NCBI GenBank assembly: GCA_964058845.1
Contig: CAXKVR010000124.1
Span: 38,245-102,244, forward strand
DNA from: Carex sylvatica
Taxonomy: Eukaryota > Streptophyta > Magnoliopsida > Poales > Cyperaceae
Direction of reading: 5' to 3'
Length of the DNA stretch: 64,000 bases
The notes under the pieces are model-generated. The model did not search any database and was not told the DNA's origin. It was given only the letters and a program-made list of their open reading frames with translations. Shown here piece by piece: positions 1 through 12,978 of this stretch. The position numbers were made by a program, and so were the translations under genes. Within the stretch, counting starts at the first letter, position 1. The number at the start of each line of letters is the position of its first letter.

Positions 1-1370
1 TATTAATATATTTAATTTTTTGTATTTAAATAATTAATAAAGAAAAATAAATTTAAATTTGTTTCTATTTTATTTTTTGTTTGATTAGATAAAATTTTAA
101 AAATTAATGAGAAATCTGGTGATAGCAGTAAATTTATGACAAAAAAAAATAATAAAAATTATATAGGTAAGATATAGAATTTGGTATTACATTATTTTTT
201 TTAAACATTTGGATCAATTTTTTTTTTCATCTATTACACTCTAAATTTTAAAAAAAAATCTATTAATTAAATTTTTTTTCATTCTGTACTCTTCACTTAC
301 CCTTCACTTTCGGTATAATTTTATCAGCCCAACGTAATTTGAGTAAAAAAATTATTTTCTTCCGATCCCATTCTTTCCTCTACTCTCCATCCAAACAAAA
401 TGTAAAAGCTTAGTTATTGTTGTTGTACATCATATATATCTTTCTGAATAGGAAAATTAATATTTATCTGATAATTTTAAATATACCAAACGAACTTTTT
501 TAAATAAGAATATTAACTTTGACATTAATTTTTTTAAATATATTTTACGGAAATCATAAATAAGAGAAGTAATTAGAGTGGAAAAAATGTGTTGTGCTAT
601 GATTAACATGTTATGATTTTGATCTCGTGGTGTGTAGTGCTATGATTAAGTTAATTTTTCACATGTTGTTATCAAAATATTAAGAGATAGTTACAGTACG
701 TGAATGGTCATGCTACGTGAGTCACGCAGTACCGTGATCATTTGATTATAATTTATGTTAGTTTATTCAAGATTCACCATTTGATCAAAGATCTAACGGT
801 TCTAATTACACGTGACTTGCGTGATCACGTGTCGTGTCATGATTAGATCTTTCATGTGACCTAACGTGTCGTGCCAAAATTTTGAAAGATAATCACGGTA
901 CGTGACCGACATGCGTGCCGTACCATTATGTACCATAACCATGCCATTCTGTGATGGAGCCGGCTCTATCGTGCTTATTTTCTCACACTAGAAGTCATCA
1001 TCTTTGTTAGACTTGTGGTTCACTCAAAAGCTCAACCATAATAAAATATCTCTCTTATTTTAAGTATGTAGAAGTCCTAATCACTCAAAAGCTCAATCAT
1101 AATAATAACTTTAGAAGTCCTGATCTGTCAATGGCTGTAATTTATTTTGCTGAATTTTAAACCGTTAAAATAAAAAATATTTGGAATTGTGATTTTATGT
1201 GGTAATGTATTGGCATTTATTATGTGGAACTTTGTATTCAGTTCTCTGAATACTCGCTACACTAATTTTCTCTTTATAATTTTTTCATATGAATGTTGCT
1301 ATAAAAAACATTAATTGGTAACATTTTTTTTTTTTTTAATGTTATTGATTATAACAAAATAAGAAAGTAA
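1..1370. other. AT-rich intergenic DNA, no gene seen
   Basis: I see no open frame with family-like content here. Roughly 690-930 holds many copies of ACGTG/CACG-type motifs in both orientations (for example CACGTG-like cores near 812 and 827), which read like a decayed inverted or subterminal repeat of a transposon rather than a promoter, because no gene start follows. Short simple A/T runs fill the rest. Confidence 0.5.
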
Positions 1371-1379
1371 TTAACATAT

Positions 1380-1756
1380 GAGGAGGGATCCACTTACATC
1401 TTTTTTGGTGACACTGGATTACACTTTACATTTTTAAAGTCCAAATAGTCGATCCAAGCCGTTCAACATGATGGATATATTAAAATGTGCTTGCATATCA
1501 AATTTTATATTTTTTTGAATTTTTTTACTATTTATTAAGATGGGTACAAAAATTCAATGGTTTGAAAATAACGATTTTGTAAAATGCTTAATAAATAGTA
1601 AAAAAATTAAAAAATATATAAAATTTGATCTGCAAGCGCATTTTAATATATCCATCATGTTGAACGGATTGAATCGACTGTTTGAACTTTGAAACTTTTG
1701 AAAATGTAAGATGTAATTCGGTGTCACCAAAAAATGATGTAAGTGGATCCCTCCTC
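1380..1756. mobile_element. Mutator-type MITE (GAGGAGGG family)
   Basis: A 377-bp element begins GAGGAGGGATCCACTTACAT and ends with its reverse complement. It is flanked by a perfect 9-bp duplication TTAACATAT (1371-1379 and 1757-1765). The inverted repeats run far into the element (a foldback), including matching segments around 1440-1500 and 1610-1690. The 9-bp TSD is typical of Mutator-like elements. There is no coding capacity; the small minus-strand open frame across it is incidental. Confidence 0.85.
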
Positions 1757-2101
1757 TTAACATATTTGCTAACTAAATATTGATTATCTTCATATTTAAT
1801 ATAGAGATAAAGACAAAATAGTTCATTTTATTATTAAATAAAGATAAATTGTAAAAGACAAATATTGTTAAGGATGAAATATTTAGTCTGATTTTTTGTT
1901 TTTTTGTTTTTTTTGAACATGTAAGAGCAAAATACTAATTTGTTTATTAAAAAATCAAGTTTTATTTTAGTTAACAATTTAAGGGCTAATGTAACCTTTT
2001 CCTCCTCCTTTCACATCTGAACAATGCCAAAAGAAATTCCTATCCACTCTAGAAGTGACAATTTCAGTCTGGTTTAAAACTGTGTGATTAGTTTTAATGA
2101 A

Positions 2102-2495
2102 GAGGAGGATTCAAATGCTTTTATTTTTTATGTCTCTATTATGACTTTATTTTTAAAAAGTTAAATAACTCAAAGTTTAAAACTTAAACATCAAAATAAA
2201 ACCGTTAGATGTAATTTATGTTATTTTCTCTATGTACTCACAAAAAATTATCACATTTTGATTTTGTTTTTATGTGAATCAATAAGTTAAAAAATCAGCG
2301 TCTATAAATTATCCACATTAGTATACATTTTTACAAGCTCAAGATGACAACCAAAATAAAGTTAAAATGCCATAATTGTTTACACGTGCATAGATAAAAT
2401 GATGTAGTTCATATCCAACGATTTTATTTTGAATTTTAAAATTTAAATTTTTAGTTATTAAAGTTTTTAAAAACGAAGGCACTTGAACCCTCCTC
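2102..2495. mobile_element. Mutator-type MITE (GAGGAGGGTTC family)
   Basis: A 394-bp element starts GAGGAGGATTCAAATGC and ends GAACCCTCCTC. It is bounded by the perfect 9-bp duplication TTTAATGAA (2093-2101 and 2496-2504). Its interior is closely similar to the elements at 8971-9390 and 27761-28098, with shared runs around the AAAACCGTTAGATGT segment. Non-coding. Confidence 0.87.
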
Positions 2496-2780
2496 TTTAA
2501 TGAAAAAGATAATAAATTATTCAAATGTGAGATTTTTTTTTAATTTAGCATAATAAATACGATGTGAAATTTGGATATATAGCCATCATAACTTCACTAA
2601 TTAGCCCATCAAAACTTTAATATTAGTTATTTCCCTGTTCATTACTCATTGATTTTATTAATATACTCATTTCTTGATTTAACCTATTTAAATACTGATT
2701 AATATTAATAAAAATATAAAATGACAATATTGCCCTTCCTTCAAGCTACATGTGCTGATGTGCGGTGATCCCCTCATCCC

Positions 2781-3863
2781 CACTGTTATTAAAATCGGAC
2801 CAGACGGATGGACCGGAATAAACCGAACCCGGAGCCAAATCAGGTTCGATTCTAATAAAGGACCGTATATGCATATAGACCGGAAGAAAATAAAAAAACC
2901 GGACGGTTTTCACAAAAACCAATGAACCGGTTTGAGTTGGTTCTTTCATTTTTAAAATTTTAAAATTTGAACCATGCGTGAACTCTCAGGACATTTGTTG
3001 CTTTTACCTTTTCAACAAAAAAAAAGTGAAAAACAACTAACATGGATTAATCTGTGAACAACTTTATGTTGTCTTTTCTGTTGCTACAGGGTGTTATTTT
3101 CAAACAATTATGTGTTTGATAGTTGTCGTGACATTATTTTATAAAAAAATAAAATTCAAACTGCACAATTTTTTTAGTATGGATCGTTGACAACTCTTTT
3201 CTATAAAAATAAATGAAGAATTTATACGATGTTAATTTTTCAATTCTAAAATAAATATATAAAAGTATAAAATCTCCTTAATATTTTATTTATATAATAT
3301 TAGAAATAAGCTCAATTGATATTAAGCTTCACAAAAATATATTTCTTACATTTTGATACTAGTATCGTTATTAAATTTAGAGTTGGTTTCCACTTTCCTG
3401 TTTAGTATTTTTTTAAATCTTCAATTATTAATAATAATAAAAATCAGGATGTTGTATACGAGAATGTATCTTACTGACTTAATTGGACAGATTTAGGTAT
3501 AATAAAAAAAATATTAAAGAGAAAAAATGTTAAAAGATACACATTTGATTATTGAATGCTAATTTATTTAGCTTTAAAATTGAATTTTCAGTCAGCTTTA
3601 TTGTTGTTTTTTTATTCATTAGACAAATTAAACTTTTATTTAATGTATTAGTTCAAAATATACATTTTTATATCCTTGCACTTAGCTAAATTAATCAAGA
3701 GATAATACTTTCATTTTATTTGAACAAAAATATTTCTATTTATTAATATATTTAGTATTATTAAAAAATCAGCGGTTGAACCAGTTAACCCACTGGTCCG
3801 ACCAGTAAACTATTAACCCAAAGCATTACCGGGTCGATACCCGGTCTGGTTCTGATAACATTG
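2781..3863. mobile_element. Non-autonomous hAT-like element
   Basis: The ends CACTGTTATTA and TGATAACATTG are imperfect inverted repeats, followed inward on both sides by ACCGG/CCAGAC-rich subterminal repeats (2798-2935 and 3772-3850). Flanks CTCATCCC (2773-2780) and CTCATCTC (3864-3871) agree at 7 of 8 bases, as expected for an aged 8-bp hAT target duplication. The 1083-bp body is AT-rich with no transposase. Superfamily is inferred from TSD length and end structure. Confidence 0.65.
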
Positions 3864-3881
3864 CTCATCTCCCTCTTCAGG

Positions 3882-4059
3882 AATTCATATCTTCTGCATT
3901 AATGAACATTGGGTTAATAGATCTAGACCGTCCAATTGAGATCCGCACTAATATTAGAGGGCCCTGTACACCATAGGCCGGGATCGAATTGGCGCTGATC
4001 CTGATTAGACGGCTGAGATGCATTATTCTCTTTTTGAGTTAATGCAGAGGATATGCGTT
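3882..4059. mobile_element. MITE A of a side-by-side pair
   Basis: This short foldback has ends resembling CATATCTTCTGCATTAATG and its complement GTTAATGCAGAGGATATG. It lies between two copies of the 12-bp sequence TCCCTCTTCAGG (3870-3881 and 4059-4070). It is the same family as the element at 17310-17477, which has a clean 9-bp duplication. Non-coding. Confidence 0.7.
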
Positions 4060-4070
4060 CCCTCTTCAGG

Positions 4071-4278
4071 GGAATGAAATCTGCTGCGATCCGAATTTAA
4101 TGAACAGTACTCTGAAATCTCTGCTTTTCCAAATCTAATCGTTCAATTTTTTCTGTGCACGTATCTCCAAATAGATAGTTTTTCTGTGTACGTATCTCAA
4201 AATAAATCAACAGTTGAATTTAAAAAAACAGAGATTTCAGGATACTGTTCATTAAATTCGGATAACAGCATATTTGTT
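4071..4278. mobile_element. MITE B of a side-by-side pair
   Basis: A different foldback (outer arms near 4076-4115 and 4232-4270, containing GAACAGTACTC / GATACTGTTC) sits between the second and third copies of TCCCTCTTCAGG (4059-4070 and 4279-4290). The terminal AAATCTGCTGCGATCC segment relates it to the elements at 17530-18407 and 25967-26155. Non-coding. Confidence 0.68.
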
Positions 4279-4290
4279 TCCCTCTTCAGG

Positions 4291-5019
4291 ACCCTTCCGC
4301 ATTGTTTTTCAACATTATAATTAGAATTCAGATTATTTTGATTTCTTCGGGAAACTACGTTTTGATGGGAAATTTCTCTTTCCGTCTCTTTCGCTGCATG
4401 AAGTAAACACTGCCCTGTCAATATCTTTACCGACCTTTTTGCTCGTTTCTGCTTTGTTTTCCTCTCTCTAGCTCACGAAGATGCTAGTATTGATTTGAGA
4501 GAGATCGTTTAATCTTGAAATGCATGCTATATTTTTCTTTATTTATATATTGTAAGAATACGGCTAATTTCTAAAGCAGCAATGGAGTTGGAAAGCTTCA
4601 TACACGAAGTGATTGAAATAAATATTTTATTAAATTTTTTTAGTACTTCATGTACAATCAAGAGGTATTATGTTCCGTGTGGGAGATTTAAAAAAAGTAT
4701 ACACAAATTAGCTGGGTGTCAAAAGAAAATCTTCCAATATCGATGGAACATGCTTCCTGAGACTGACAACCACAGAATAATCCGCATCATAATGTGAAAA
4801 ACTAAAAAATTTGAGCGAACCTCCAGTATTTGACTAGATGTCTATACCTATCCAAGTACCCCGACCTCTTATTGCTAGTTTCTAACATGGAGGCTACTAC
4901 TTTGAACTACTAGAATGTTACTTATACAGATCCTCTAGCTTAGGAAAAAAAAAACTTCAACCAGACATTATTATCACTGAGCATGTAAAATCCACTCCAG
5001 TGGCGATAAATGTTGGAGC
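4291..5019. other. 3' flank of the antiporter gene
   Basis: This AT-rich stretch lies downstream of the stop codon of the minus-strand antiporter gene. It probably includes its 3' untranslated region close to 5019. The open frame at 4582-4797 has no recognisable motif and I do not regard it as a gene. Confidence 0.45.
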
Positions 5020-8000
5020 CTAGGAACCAGAAACAAACGGAATATGAGCCACCACTGAATCAGGCAATACCGGTAGGTGGAGATTTCGAGCCGCCAAGTA
5101 GGTGATAATGCCGGCGGCATAACCAGCAAAGGCAAATCCACTTACCTGTTTTGAAAAGATCATACAAACAATTGTTAAGACTTAAGAGCTCAGTACCAAG
5201 GATTACAGTACCAGGCTAGCCACATTTTCCAAAGGTTACCTTGCGAAGATACCAGAAGAAATCAATCTTTTCCATCCCCATGAAAGCAACACCAGCTGCT
5301 GATCCAATGATGAGCATGGATCCCCCTGTGCCCGCACAAAATGCAATCAACTGCCAGAATTCTGAGTCTTGTGGGAAGGAAGTGAGGTCGTACATGCCCA
5401 TAGTTGCAGCGACTAATGGGACATTGTCTATAATTGCAGAAGCCACCCCAATTGCAGTTGCGATCAACTCAATGCTCGGGATATGTTGGTCCAAATAGTT
5501 TGCGAGTTCTCTTAACACACCAGCTGCCTCCAAACTACATGAATGTGAAAAAGATAGCAACATCAACAAATTGGAAGAAAACCAAAAGGCAAACCAGGCA
5601 AATTTGCAGGAGTCCTTGGGTAACTAAGAAATACAAGAAAAAGCATGTCCTTTGTAATTCTCTTACAATAAAACCCAACTTAATTGAGACATTTCAGCTT
5701 GAATTTTAACACTTCTACTTTAAAACTTTGCCAAGGTGACTGACTAATGAAAACCCGACAAACCATCCATTACATGGTTTACACCCTAAATTATCTTTAA
5801 AGGTAATCAAACCTTTTTTATCAACGTTATTTTTCATTGATAAAGGCCATTGTCATTATTTACAAACTAAATGCTTTAATAACATGAAGTATGAAGCGTG
5901 TTACTGAAGGCCAGCTAACATAAAAAAGAAACTGTTTAAGCTTGCCAATATATTTAAGGGTTTTCTTGCATATAGTGAAAATATAGGGGATCTATTGCTA
6001 CTCCCTGAAGTCTACATTATGCACAAATGAACTAAAAGAACAAGTTAAACAGAAATATAATTGTAAAGATAATTAATAAAAAAAATGAAATTAAAAAAAA
6101 AAATCATACCTGCTGACAGAGAGTAGTATTCCTAAGAAGAAAAGCACCCCTTGCGTATCGATGCGTGACAGTGCTTGCGGGACCTTTAGTTTCTGTCTCT
6201 CAGATTCCCCGTAGTGAATTGCATCAGTCAGAATCCAGAGAACACCGAGCCCCAACAAAATGCCGATGTAAGGAGGCAGCCCGGTCAGTGCTTTGAAAAC
6301 TGGAACGAAAACCAGGGCACCCAACCCAACCCCAAAGACCAGCTTCCCTCGTGGGGCCATCTGCTCAGATGCAAGCAGCCCTGAACTCTCCTGGGAGGAT
6401 CCATTCACTTCGCTATGTGGGAAACAGTTAGAGAGGAAGTGTTATGTCAAAAAGACTCAATTATTTTATTGTCTTTGCAGCCAGGAACAGCAGAACAATC
6501 TATTGTTACAAATTGCACTGGACCATTAGACTGTTACATGTTAAAGGTATAGCCCATCAAAAGTTCGATAAAGAAACCCTCACAACATGCCTTTATTCTG
6601 GGACTTGAAGTTGTTCCACACTGTTAATTGATTGAATGTGAAGTGAAGTGACTGTGCTAACTTAATGTAACTTGATACCTTGATTTTAGCGACTAAGTGC
6701 TACTTACAAATGCAATATATGCCTGATGTTATTTGCATGCAGCAAAACTTTGGGTATTGCTCGAGAATGTCATATTATATTAGGCATAATTTGAAATATT
6801 ATACATATAAAATAGTTAAATAATTAAATAATTAAACTAAGGACAATGATTTAAGTCTTATAAAGTGACAACCCGATCAGCACGGTGGATTTGGGTATGT
6901 TTCAATGGGAAGCATAAGCATGCACGAATACATGATACATGTAGAATTATCAGGAGTCATGACCACAGATGCATTGTTAAAGGAGTTCATGTAGTAGTGT
7001 AGACCTGATATAAAATGACATTCACTAATTAACTTGCAGACAATCTATAATGACTGGTCACAGTTTAGACTTTAGACAGTACATCAGCAGAAAACAAATA
7101 AAATCAATTAAAACTAACACAGAAACAAAACAAAAATTTATGCAGGACAGCAATCCAATAGGTAAAACACTGACCAAAGTCAAACAAGAAAATAAAATGT
7201 AAAAGTTGACAGTTTAAGAAATATGGAATCAAATTCTTCTACCCTTGAAATGATGTCATGTAGTAAACAGAGTTCGCTCAAAAAAAGAAAAATGTAGTAA
7301 ACAGAATAAATTTGGGAAATGTAATCAAATGCGTAATAATATGCTTCGACATTAAGCATAATTACAAGAATAGAATAATCACCTTGTAAGTGACATGAGA
7401 GATAGTGGCACAGCTAAAGAAATAACTGATGGAACAAAAAGGCCCTGCCACCATATATTGAAAAAAACTCGTGTATTTATAATGTTCAAAGTATTCAATT
7501 GAAATTTCGATTTTAGATAATGTAAAAGAAAAGTAAAACCAACCTTCATGATCTCCAAAGTAGAAATCTGACCATGGATCCAAAGCATGGTTGTGGTGAC
7601 ATCTCCAATAGGTGTCCATGCACCGCCTGCATTTGCTGCTATTACTACGACAGCTCCTAACAACCTGCAAAAACAACACCCAATTATTAAAATCTATAAA
7701 TGGATAGGTTTCCCTGCCTAATTTACTAAACTCTTATGTAACTGTTACATAAAACAAGCTTCCGCTTGCAATTGTACTGGATACTTTCTCGTGTTTGCAA
7801 AAGAGAGAAGGAAAAAGTTCCCAACATATCTCAGGTTTGCAACAGACACCCAACTGCTAAGCAAGGTTAAGCCAAGCAAAAAATTAACTAATCTTACTTG
7901 CTAACTCAACTACAGCCTTCCAAACCAATTTACCCATACTGGGTCAAACTAATAAATGTGCTTCACTTGACTCCTAGTCCTTGGACATGGAAAAACTCAT

Positions 8001-11000
8001 TTAGCACAAGTTTGACAAAATCATAACAACAACTTTTCCATTGCACAGATCTAAATTGGTAGTTGTTGATGGTGTTTTTCCTTACCAAACAATGTGTGTG
8101 CTCTAAGAATCAATTCAACAAACACCTTGTGCGCACCAAAGACCAAGACCCCCCCCCCCCCCCCCCCCCCCCCTCCCCACCCACTACCACATGATATGAC
8201 CAAAAGAAAACAAGAAAGATCACCGAATCAAGAACAACCACACAGACAAAACCGACTTCATTCACAACACCAATCATTCAAGAAACCACAATGCATGAGA
8301 AAATGGAAATCAAAAGCATGAAAATAAGGACAATCAAGAGAAATCACACTAGAGAGCAGCAATACCAAACCAATGATTCTGTCATGCCTACTCCACTGGG
8401 AGGGAACAATTGATTGTACTCAACCTCTCAAGCCCACAAACAAGCTCTCTCTCCTCTCTAACAAGGTGTCCCTCTCGATATCTCCAGCATTAAGCATCCT
8501 TGCTAACCCCACAAGAAAATGGCTATGCCAAACAACAAAAGATGAAACAAGCTAAAAACCCACCAGCATCTTGGTTGGTCCCACCAGCGTGAAACACACG
8601 CTCAAGCACGAGAAAACCAACCAGCTATTGACTCTTCAGTTGTTGGCTGATATTGGGCCTTAAATCACAAGAATTATTTGCAGTTGTATAAATCATGTTG
8701 GATTAATTACGAGTTTAGGAAATGCTAATGTAATTTGAAAATTTGGTAAAATGTGGTGCAGAACTTGCAATAAACCCTAACAAAAGGTAAAAATAATTGT
8801 ACAAAATAACATACTTTCTATACTCGGATGGAGGCACCAACTTCCGTAACAAAGAGACCATTACAATAGTTGATGTCAGATTGTCAAGTACTGAGCTCAA
8901 GAAGAAAGTCACAAACCCAATCTGAAAAAAGATTCAACAAAGGCAAGTATTACTCCATAGATTTCTAAAAGAGGAGGGTTCAAATGCCTCCATTTTTTGT
9001 GCCTCCATCATGCCTCCATTTTTAAAAACTTAAATAACTCAAAGTTTAAAACTTAAACGTCAAAATAAAACCGTTAGATGTGATCTATGTTATTTTCTCT
9101 ATGTGCCCATAAAAAATTATCACATTTTGATTTTATTTTTATATGAATCAATAAGTTGAAAAATCAACGTCTAGAAATTATCCACATTAGTATACATGTT
9201 TACAAGATCAAGATGACAACCAAAACAAAGTCGAAATGCCATAATTTTTTACACATGCATAGATAAAATGATATAGTTCATATCCAACGGTTTTATTTTG
9301 AATTTTAAGATTTAAATTTTGAGTTATTAAAGTTTTTAAAAATGGAAGCATGATGGAGGCACCAAAAATGGAGGCATTTGAACCCTCCTCTTTCTAAAAT
9401 ATGGATAAGTATGAAAAAGGAAAGAAATATAACTAATGATGGAAAAGTCAGGTCAGGATTGTTTCATTGAAACAAGATAATTTATAAATCAGGATTGGGT
9501 GCAGTACAACTACATGCCTGATCCATTGAGCCCCCCCCCCCCCCCCCCCCCCAGGTGATGCAATGGCCATCACTTACTAAACTGCTGAAGTTGCATATAT
9601 ATGCATATATAATCTATTGTTTTCACCAGTAAACAAATTTTGTTGTTACAAACATTGGGGCTAATAGAAAGCATATACATATGTCAATTATACTTCACCC
9701 AAAACAAGTAGGTTTCCCAGCCTGACACATTGACCCAATAGATTTCGCCTTAAAACTGCTCAGGTGGGTGACACTTGACTAGTTGAGTCAGGAACAGTGA
9801 TAAAAGGAAAACCTTTTCTGAGAGTTTTTTCATCATAAATTCATCAGATAAAACTTACTTACCACCCAAAGGAGTGTTCTAGGGTTTCGAGTGGTTATAT
9901 TATCAGTGACCAGCTTGAAACCCTGATGCGCATCTACAATTTCCACAATAGTCATGGCACCAAGCAAGAAGTACACAATTTCACTCACTTCTGCATTTGC
10001 CCTCGTCAGCTCAGTTACTGCTATCTCTGTTGATGGGGCCTGCACAATACACAATATCACTAATGGGCTATACCAGTCATTAAGTTTTATTACAAAGCTA
10101 ATAATATGAAACTAAGAGATTCACCCCGATGCTTCTGATAACCCACAGACAAACAGCCATCAACAAACCGACACCGCTTTTGTTGAATGCAAGAGACTCC
10201 TCGAAAATTATACCAGCATAACCAAGAATAAATACTAGCACCATAGCCACATTCTGCGCTCAGAGAAGAAAAAGAGTCAACTTAAGATAAAAATGAGTAT
10301 TGACTATTTATACTGCTGAGAAACTGTATTTTGATAATCAACTATTTTAATAGTAAAGTAGCTTGAGACCTGATTAGCAGCAACCCAGGAGTGATTTATA
10401 GCGGCAGTCCCAGCAAAGGCTAGCCCAAAGACAGCCATAGCCTTGAGGACATCAGTTTTGGGTTGATAATTTGCCTCAAAGTACTGGGAACTGACGTCAT
10501 CCAGAGAGCATAAGGGGTCACAGTTTCCTGATTCATCCAATAACTGTTACAGGTTGCAGCCGCAAATACGTCTTGGTGTTAATTCAAGCAAAAAATAAAA
10601 ATGAGTAAATTCACTTTTGTTTGTTCTACATAATCAGTACACGTAAACTTGGGATACAACATCTCAGTGCCCTTTGGCTTGTTTCTGTTCATTTTGTCAA
10701 AATTTAATCCATTCAATTAAGGACAAATGTGTCAATTAGTTTCACTATTTAGGCTTCAGTTAACCAAGTTATGCACTGATGAAAAATTTAACAACTGCCT
10801 GATGTATAGAAACATGTTGTCCATACCGGTACCAGAAACCTGACCAGACCAATGTTATCAGCATGATCTCTACGAATTTTATTTCTGGAATCAAGTGTTC
10901 AGGGCTTGGTTCAGATTTAGACATGAGATTAATAATCAATATAGGAGACGGGAAGAAAGAAAAATTACAGCCTAACTGGTAAACAAGCAGCAAATGCGTG

Positions 11001-11373
11001 CAGTATCAATATAGGATTTTTTTTTTTTCAAACGGAAATAGTAGTCCATCGTTAATACGCAGCTTTAAGCCCTTAGCATATTATAATTTTAGTAAAACTT
11101 CAATATAAAGAATAAAATATGAACCTCATAGTCACGAGGCTTGGTACCAGGGTCAGGGTCAGGCGAAAATGAAGAGGAGGTCTTCCGCTTCTCTTCCACT
11201 CGTGTAATAAAACCAATATCTCGCCATTGTCGAGAGCTCAACTTCTTCAGGGAAGGTGTTGGCAAGACCGGGGGGAGAGGACAGAGAAGCGATTGGCGCT
11301 GCCTCAAAGAGGAGGAGAGATTGTGTGATTTAAAGGAGGATTGAGAGGAAAGCAAGTGGCTGGAGAAAGCCAT
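5020..11373 (-). CDS. NHD1: Plastid NhaD-type Na+/H+ antiporter (NHD1-like)
   Basis: Exports Na+ in exchange for H+ at the chloroplast envelope, by homology to plant NHD1/NhaD transporters. Exons in coding order: 11373-11148, 10867-10833, 10543-10370, 10253-10125, 10039-9863, 8921-8815, 7664-7544, 7444-7383, 6412-6110, 5534-5240, 5145-5020. They join in phase with GT..AG borders to 584 codons plus stop, a normal length for the family (near 580). The first ~75 residues are Ser/Arg/Pro-rich like a plastid transit peptide. The membrane domain follows from about residue 105, with conserved family blocks DNLTSTIVM (exon 6), NAGGAWTPIGDVTTTMLW (exon 7), QMAPRG (exon 9) and DNVPLVAATMGMYDLTS (exon 10). 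The short exon 2 and the end of exon 1 are my weakest calls: an alternative donor at 11124 also exists. A MITE sits in the fifth intron. It is transcribed away from the cyclase-like gene. Confidence 0.93.
8149..8173. repeat. Poly-C tract in antiporter intron 6
   Basis: An uninterrupted run of about 25 C (on the plus strand) lies in the intron between exons 6 and 7 of the antiporter. The exact length of such a run is unreliable in sequencing. The open frame crossing it is an artefact of the tract. Confidence 0.8.
8971..9390. mobile_element. Mutator-type MITE in antiporter intron 5
   Basis: A 420-bp element starts GAGGAGGGTTCAAATGCC and ends GGCATTTGAACCCTCCTC, bounded by a perfect 9-bp duplication TTTCTAAAA (8962-8970 and 9391-9399). 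It is a close relative of 2102-2495. It lies wholly in the intron between exons 5 and 6, about 50 bp from the exon 6 acceptor, so it should be spliced out. Confidence 0.9.
9531..9552. repeat. Second poly-C tract, antiporter intron 5
   Basis: A run of about 22 C, again inside the antiporter gene. No function is visible. Confidence 0.75.
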
Positions 11374-12800
11374 TACAGAGGGAGGGAGAGGATCAGAGGG
11401 GGGGGAATGAGGGTTCTCTGTCGGACCACGTGAGGTGGGGGAGGCAGTGGCAGTGACAAGATACGTTTACAAAGATGCCTTAAAAAAAAAAAAAACGAGG
11501 TCAGATAAAGAGTCAGGCTTGATGAAGAATCAGTAACTCTATACGAGGGTCATATAAAAGGTTTAACTCGATTGAAGGAATATCTGTAGTTGCTACAAGT
11601 TCTAATAAATAAATGAGTTAAGCTAAATATGTATTTATTTGAACTTTATCATAAAAATTTTGTTAATTGTAGTTCATTTGATTTATTTGTTGTTGAGCAT
11701 ATGCATCTCTTTAATTATGAATATGTATCTATTTGAATTACTATTGTATGAGTTTTATTTTTTAATATGGAGTTTGATTGTAAGTCCAATAATCTAACTG
11801 TGGTAAATTCGCACTGAGAATTTATTCTCACCCCCATCTTTCGGGTCATTTTACAGGTTCTGGTGCGACTGATTTCAGAGAGGCACATGAGTAGTAAGCC
11901 TTTGGTAGTATGTCTTTATATGACTCTAGATATATATATATATATTGTTGTATAGTTTTAGAGTAGGCTTTATGGTTAGTATCCGGATGAGATACTTTTG
12001 ATGTATTAAACTCTGATTAGACTGTGTGCTCCGGATTTGTATATATATGAACTTGTTTTCATATTATTTCGTTGTGAACTTCTTAATGTATTTTAAATTT
12101 TCTTGTAAACATATACGGAGTTGTATGCTTAGGACGGAGAACTGTCGCAGTCTGTAGTCGCGGGGTGTGACACGAAGCAACCCAAAAATTAACAAATAGC
12201 TTAAAAAAAGCTGTTCAAATCACGCAATTCACGCAGACCATGATCTCAGTCGCAGTGGGTAACCAGTCAAAGTGGTGAGCCCAGTCGAAGCTTAAACATA
12301 AATATTTTAAGCTATCAGAAGTAATTATTAAGGTCTTCAGTAAACTTATTTGGTATCTCAACAAGCTTTATTTTTTGAAGCCCATAAAAAAAGAAAGAGA
12401 AATTTATATATATATATCCATCATAACTTAGGATTAGAGTTCAAGTCTAGCAATGCTAATTCAGAATTATAGCAGACGATCTGGATTCTAATCAGATGAT
12501 CTGAATCTAAATAGAAATATTTTGTTACCTCCGGAGATATGGAATTTAAGAGAGCTACAGAGCTGCAGAATTTTTTTATTTATAGAAATATATTATATAT
12601 TTTGTTGGAAATGAGACAGATGGAAATTTTGAAAATCAAGACTATTTCGGTCAGTTCACTTAAACGGTAAATTATTTATTTAAAATTATACAATATTTGT
12701 GATAATTTTTTTAATAAATGTGATTTAGAGTGACATTTAGCAAAAGAGAAATTTTAGGGTGAAATTTTTTTAAATTCATAAAATGTAGCATTGAGCTAAT

Positions 12801-12832
<32 letters not shown>

Positions 12833-12978
12833 GAATTTTGATCATTTTAATCTCCCCGTACCAAACTTCCTCTTTAAAAATAGTTTTAGGTTTCTAGCTT
12901 TCGAAGTCCGGAGATTCAATGATCTAAGTCTAAACAACAAAATCTGCTACTCTATCCTGTCAGGCTCTGTCAGTCACC
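11374..12978. promoter_or_regulatory. Divergent intergenic region with LTR relic
   Basis: This 1.6-kb space separates the antiporter start (minus) from the cyclase-like start (plus), so both promoters should lie in it. The stretch ending near 12172 in GGGGTGTGACA has the look of the 3' end of a Ty3/gypsy LTR. I could not find a matching start or a 5-bp duplication, so it is at best a truncated LTR. A poly-A run lies at 12808-12832. I could not assign a convincing TATA box. Confidence 0.4.

Noticed and set aside
5241..5709. Plus-strand frames opposite antiporter exon 10
   Set aside because: They are antisense shadows of the conserved exon.
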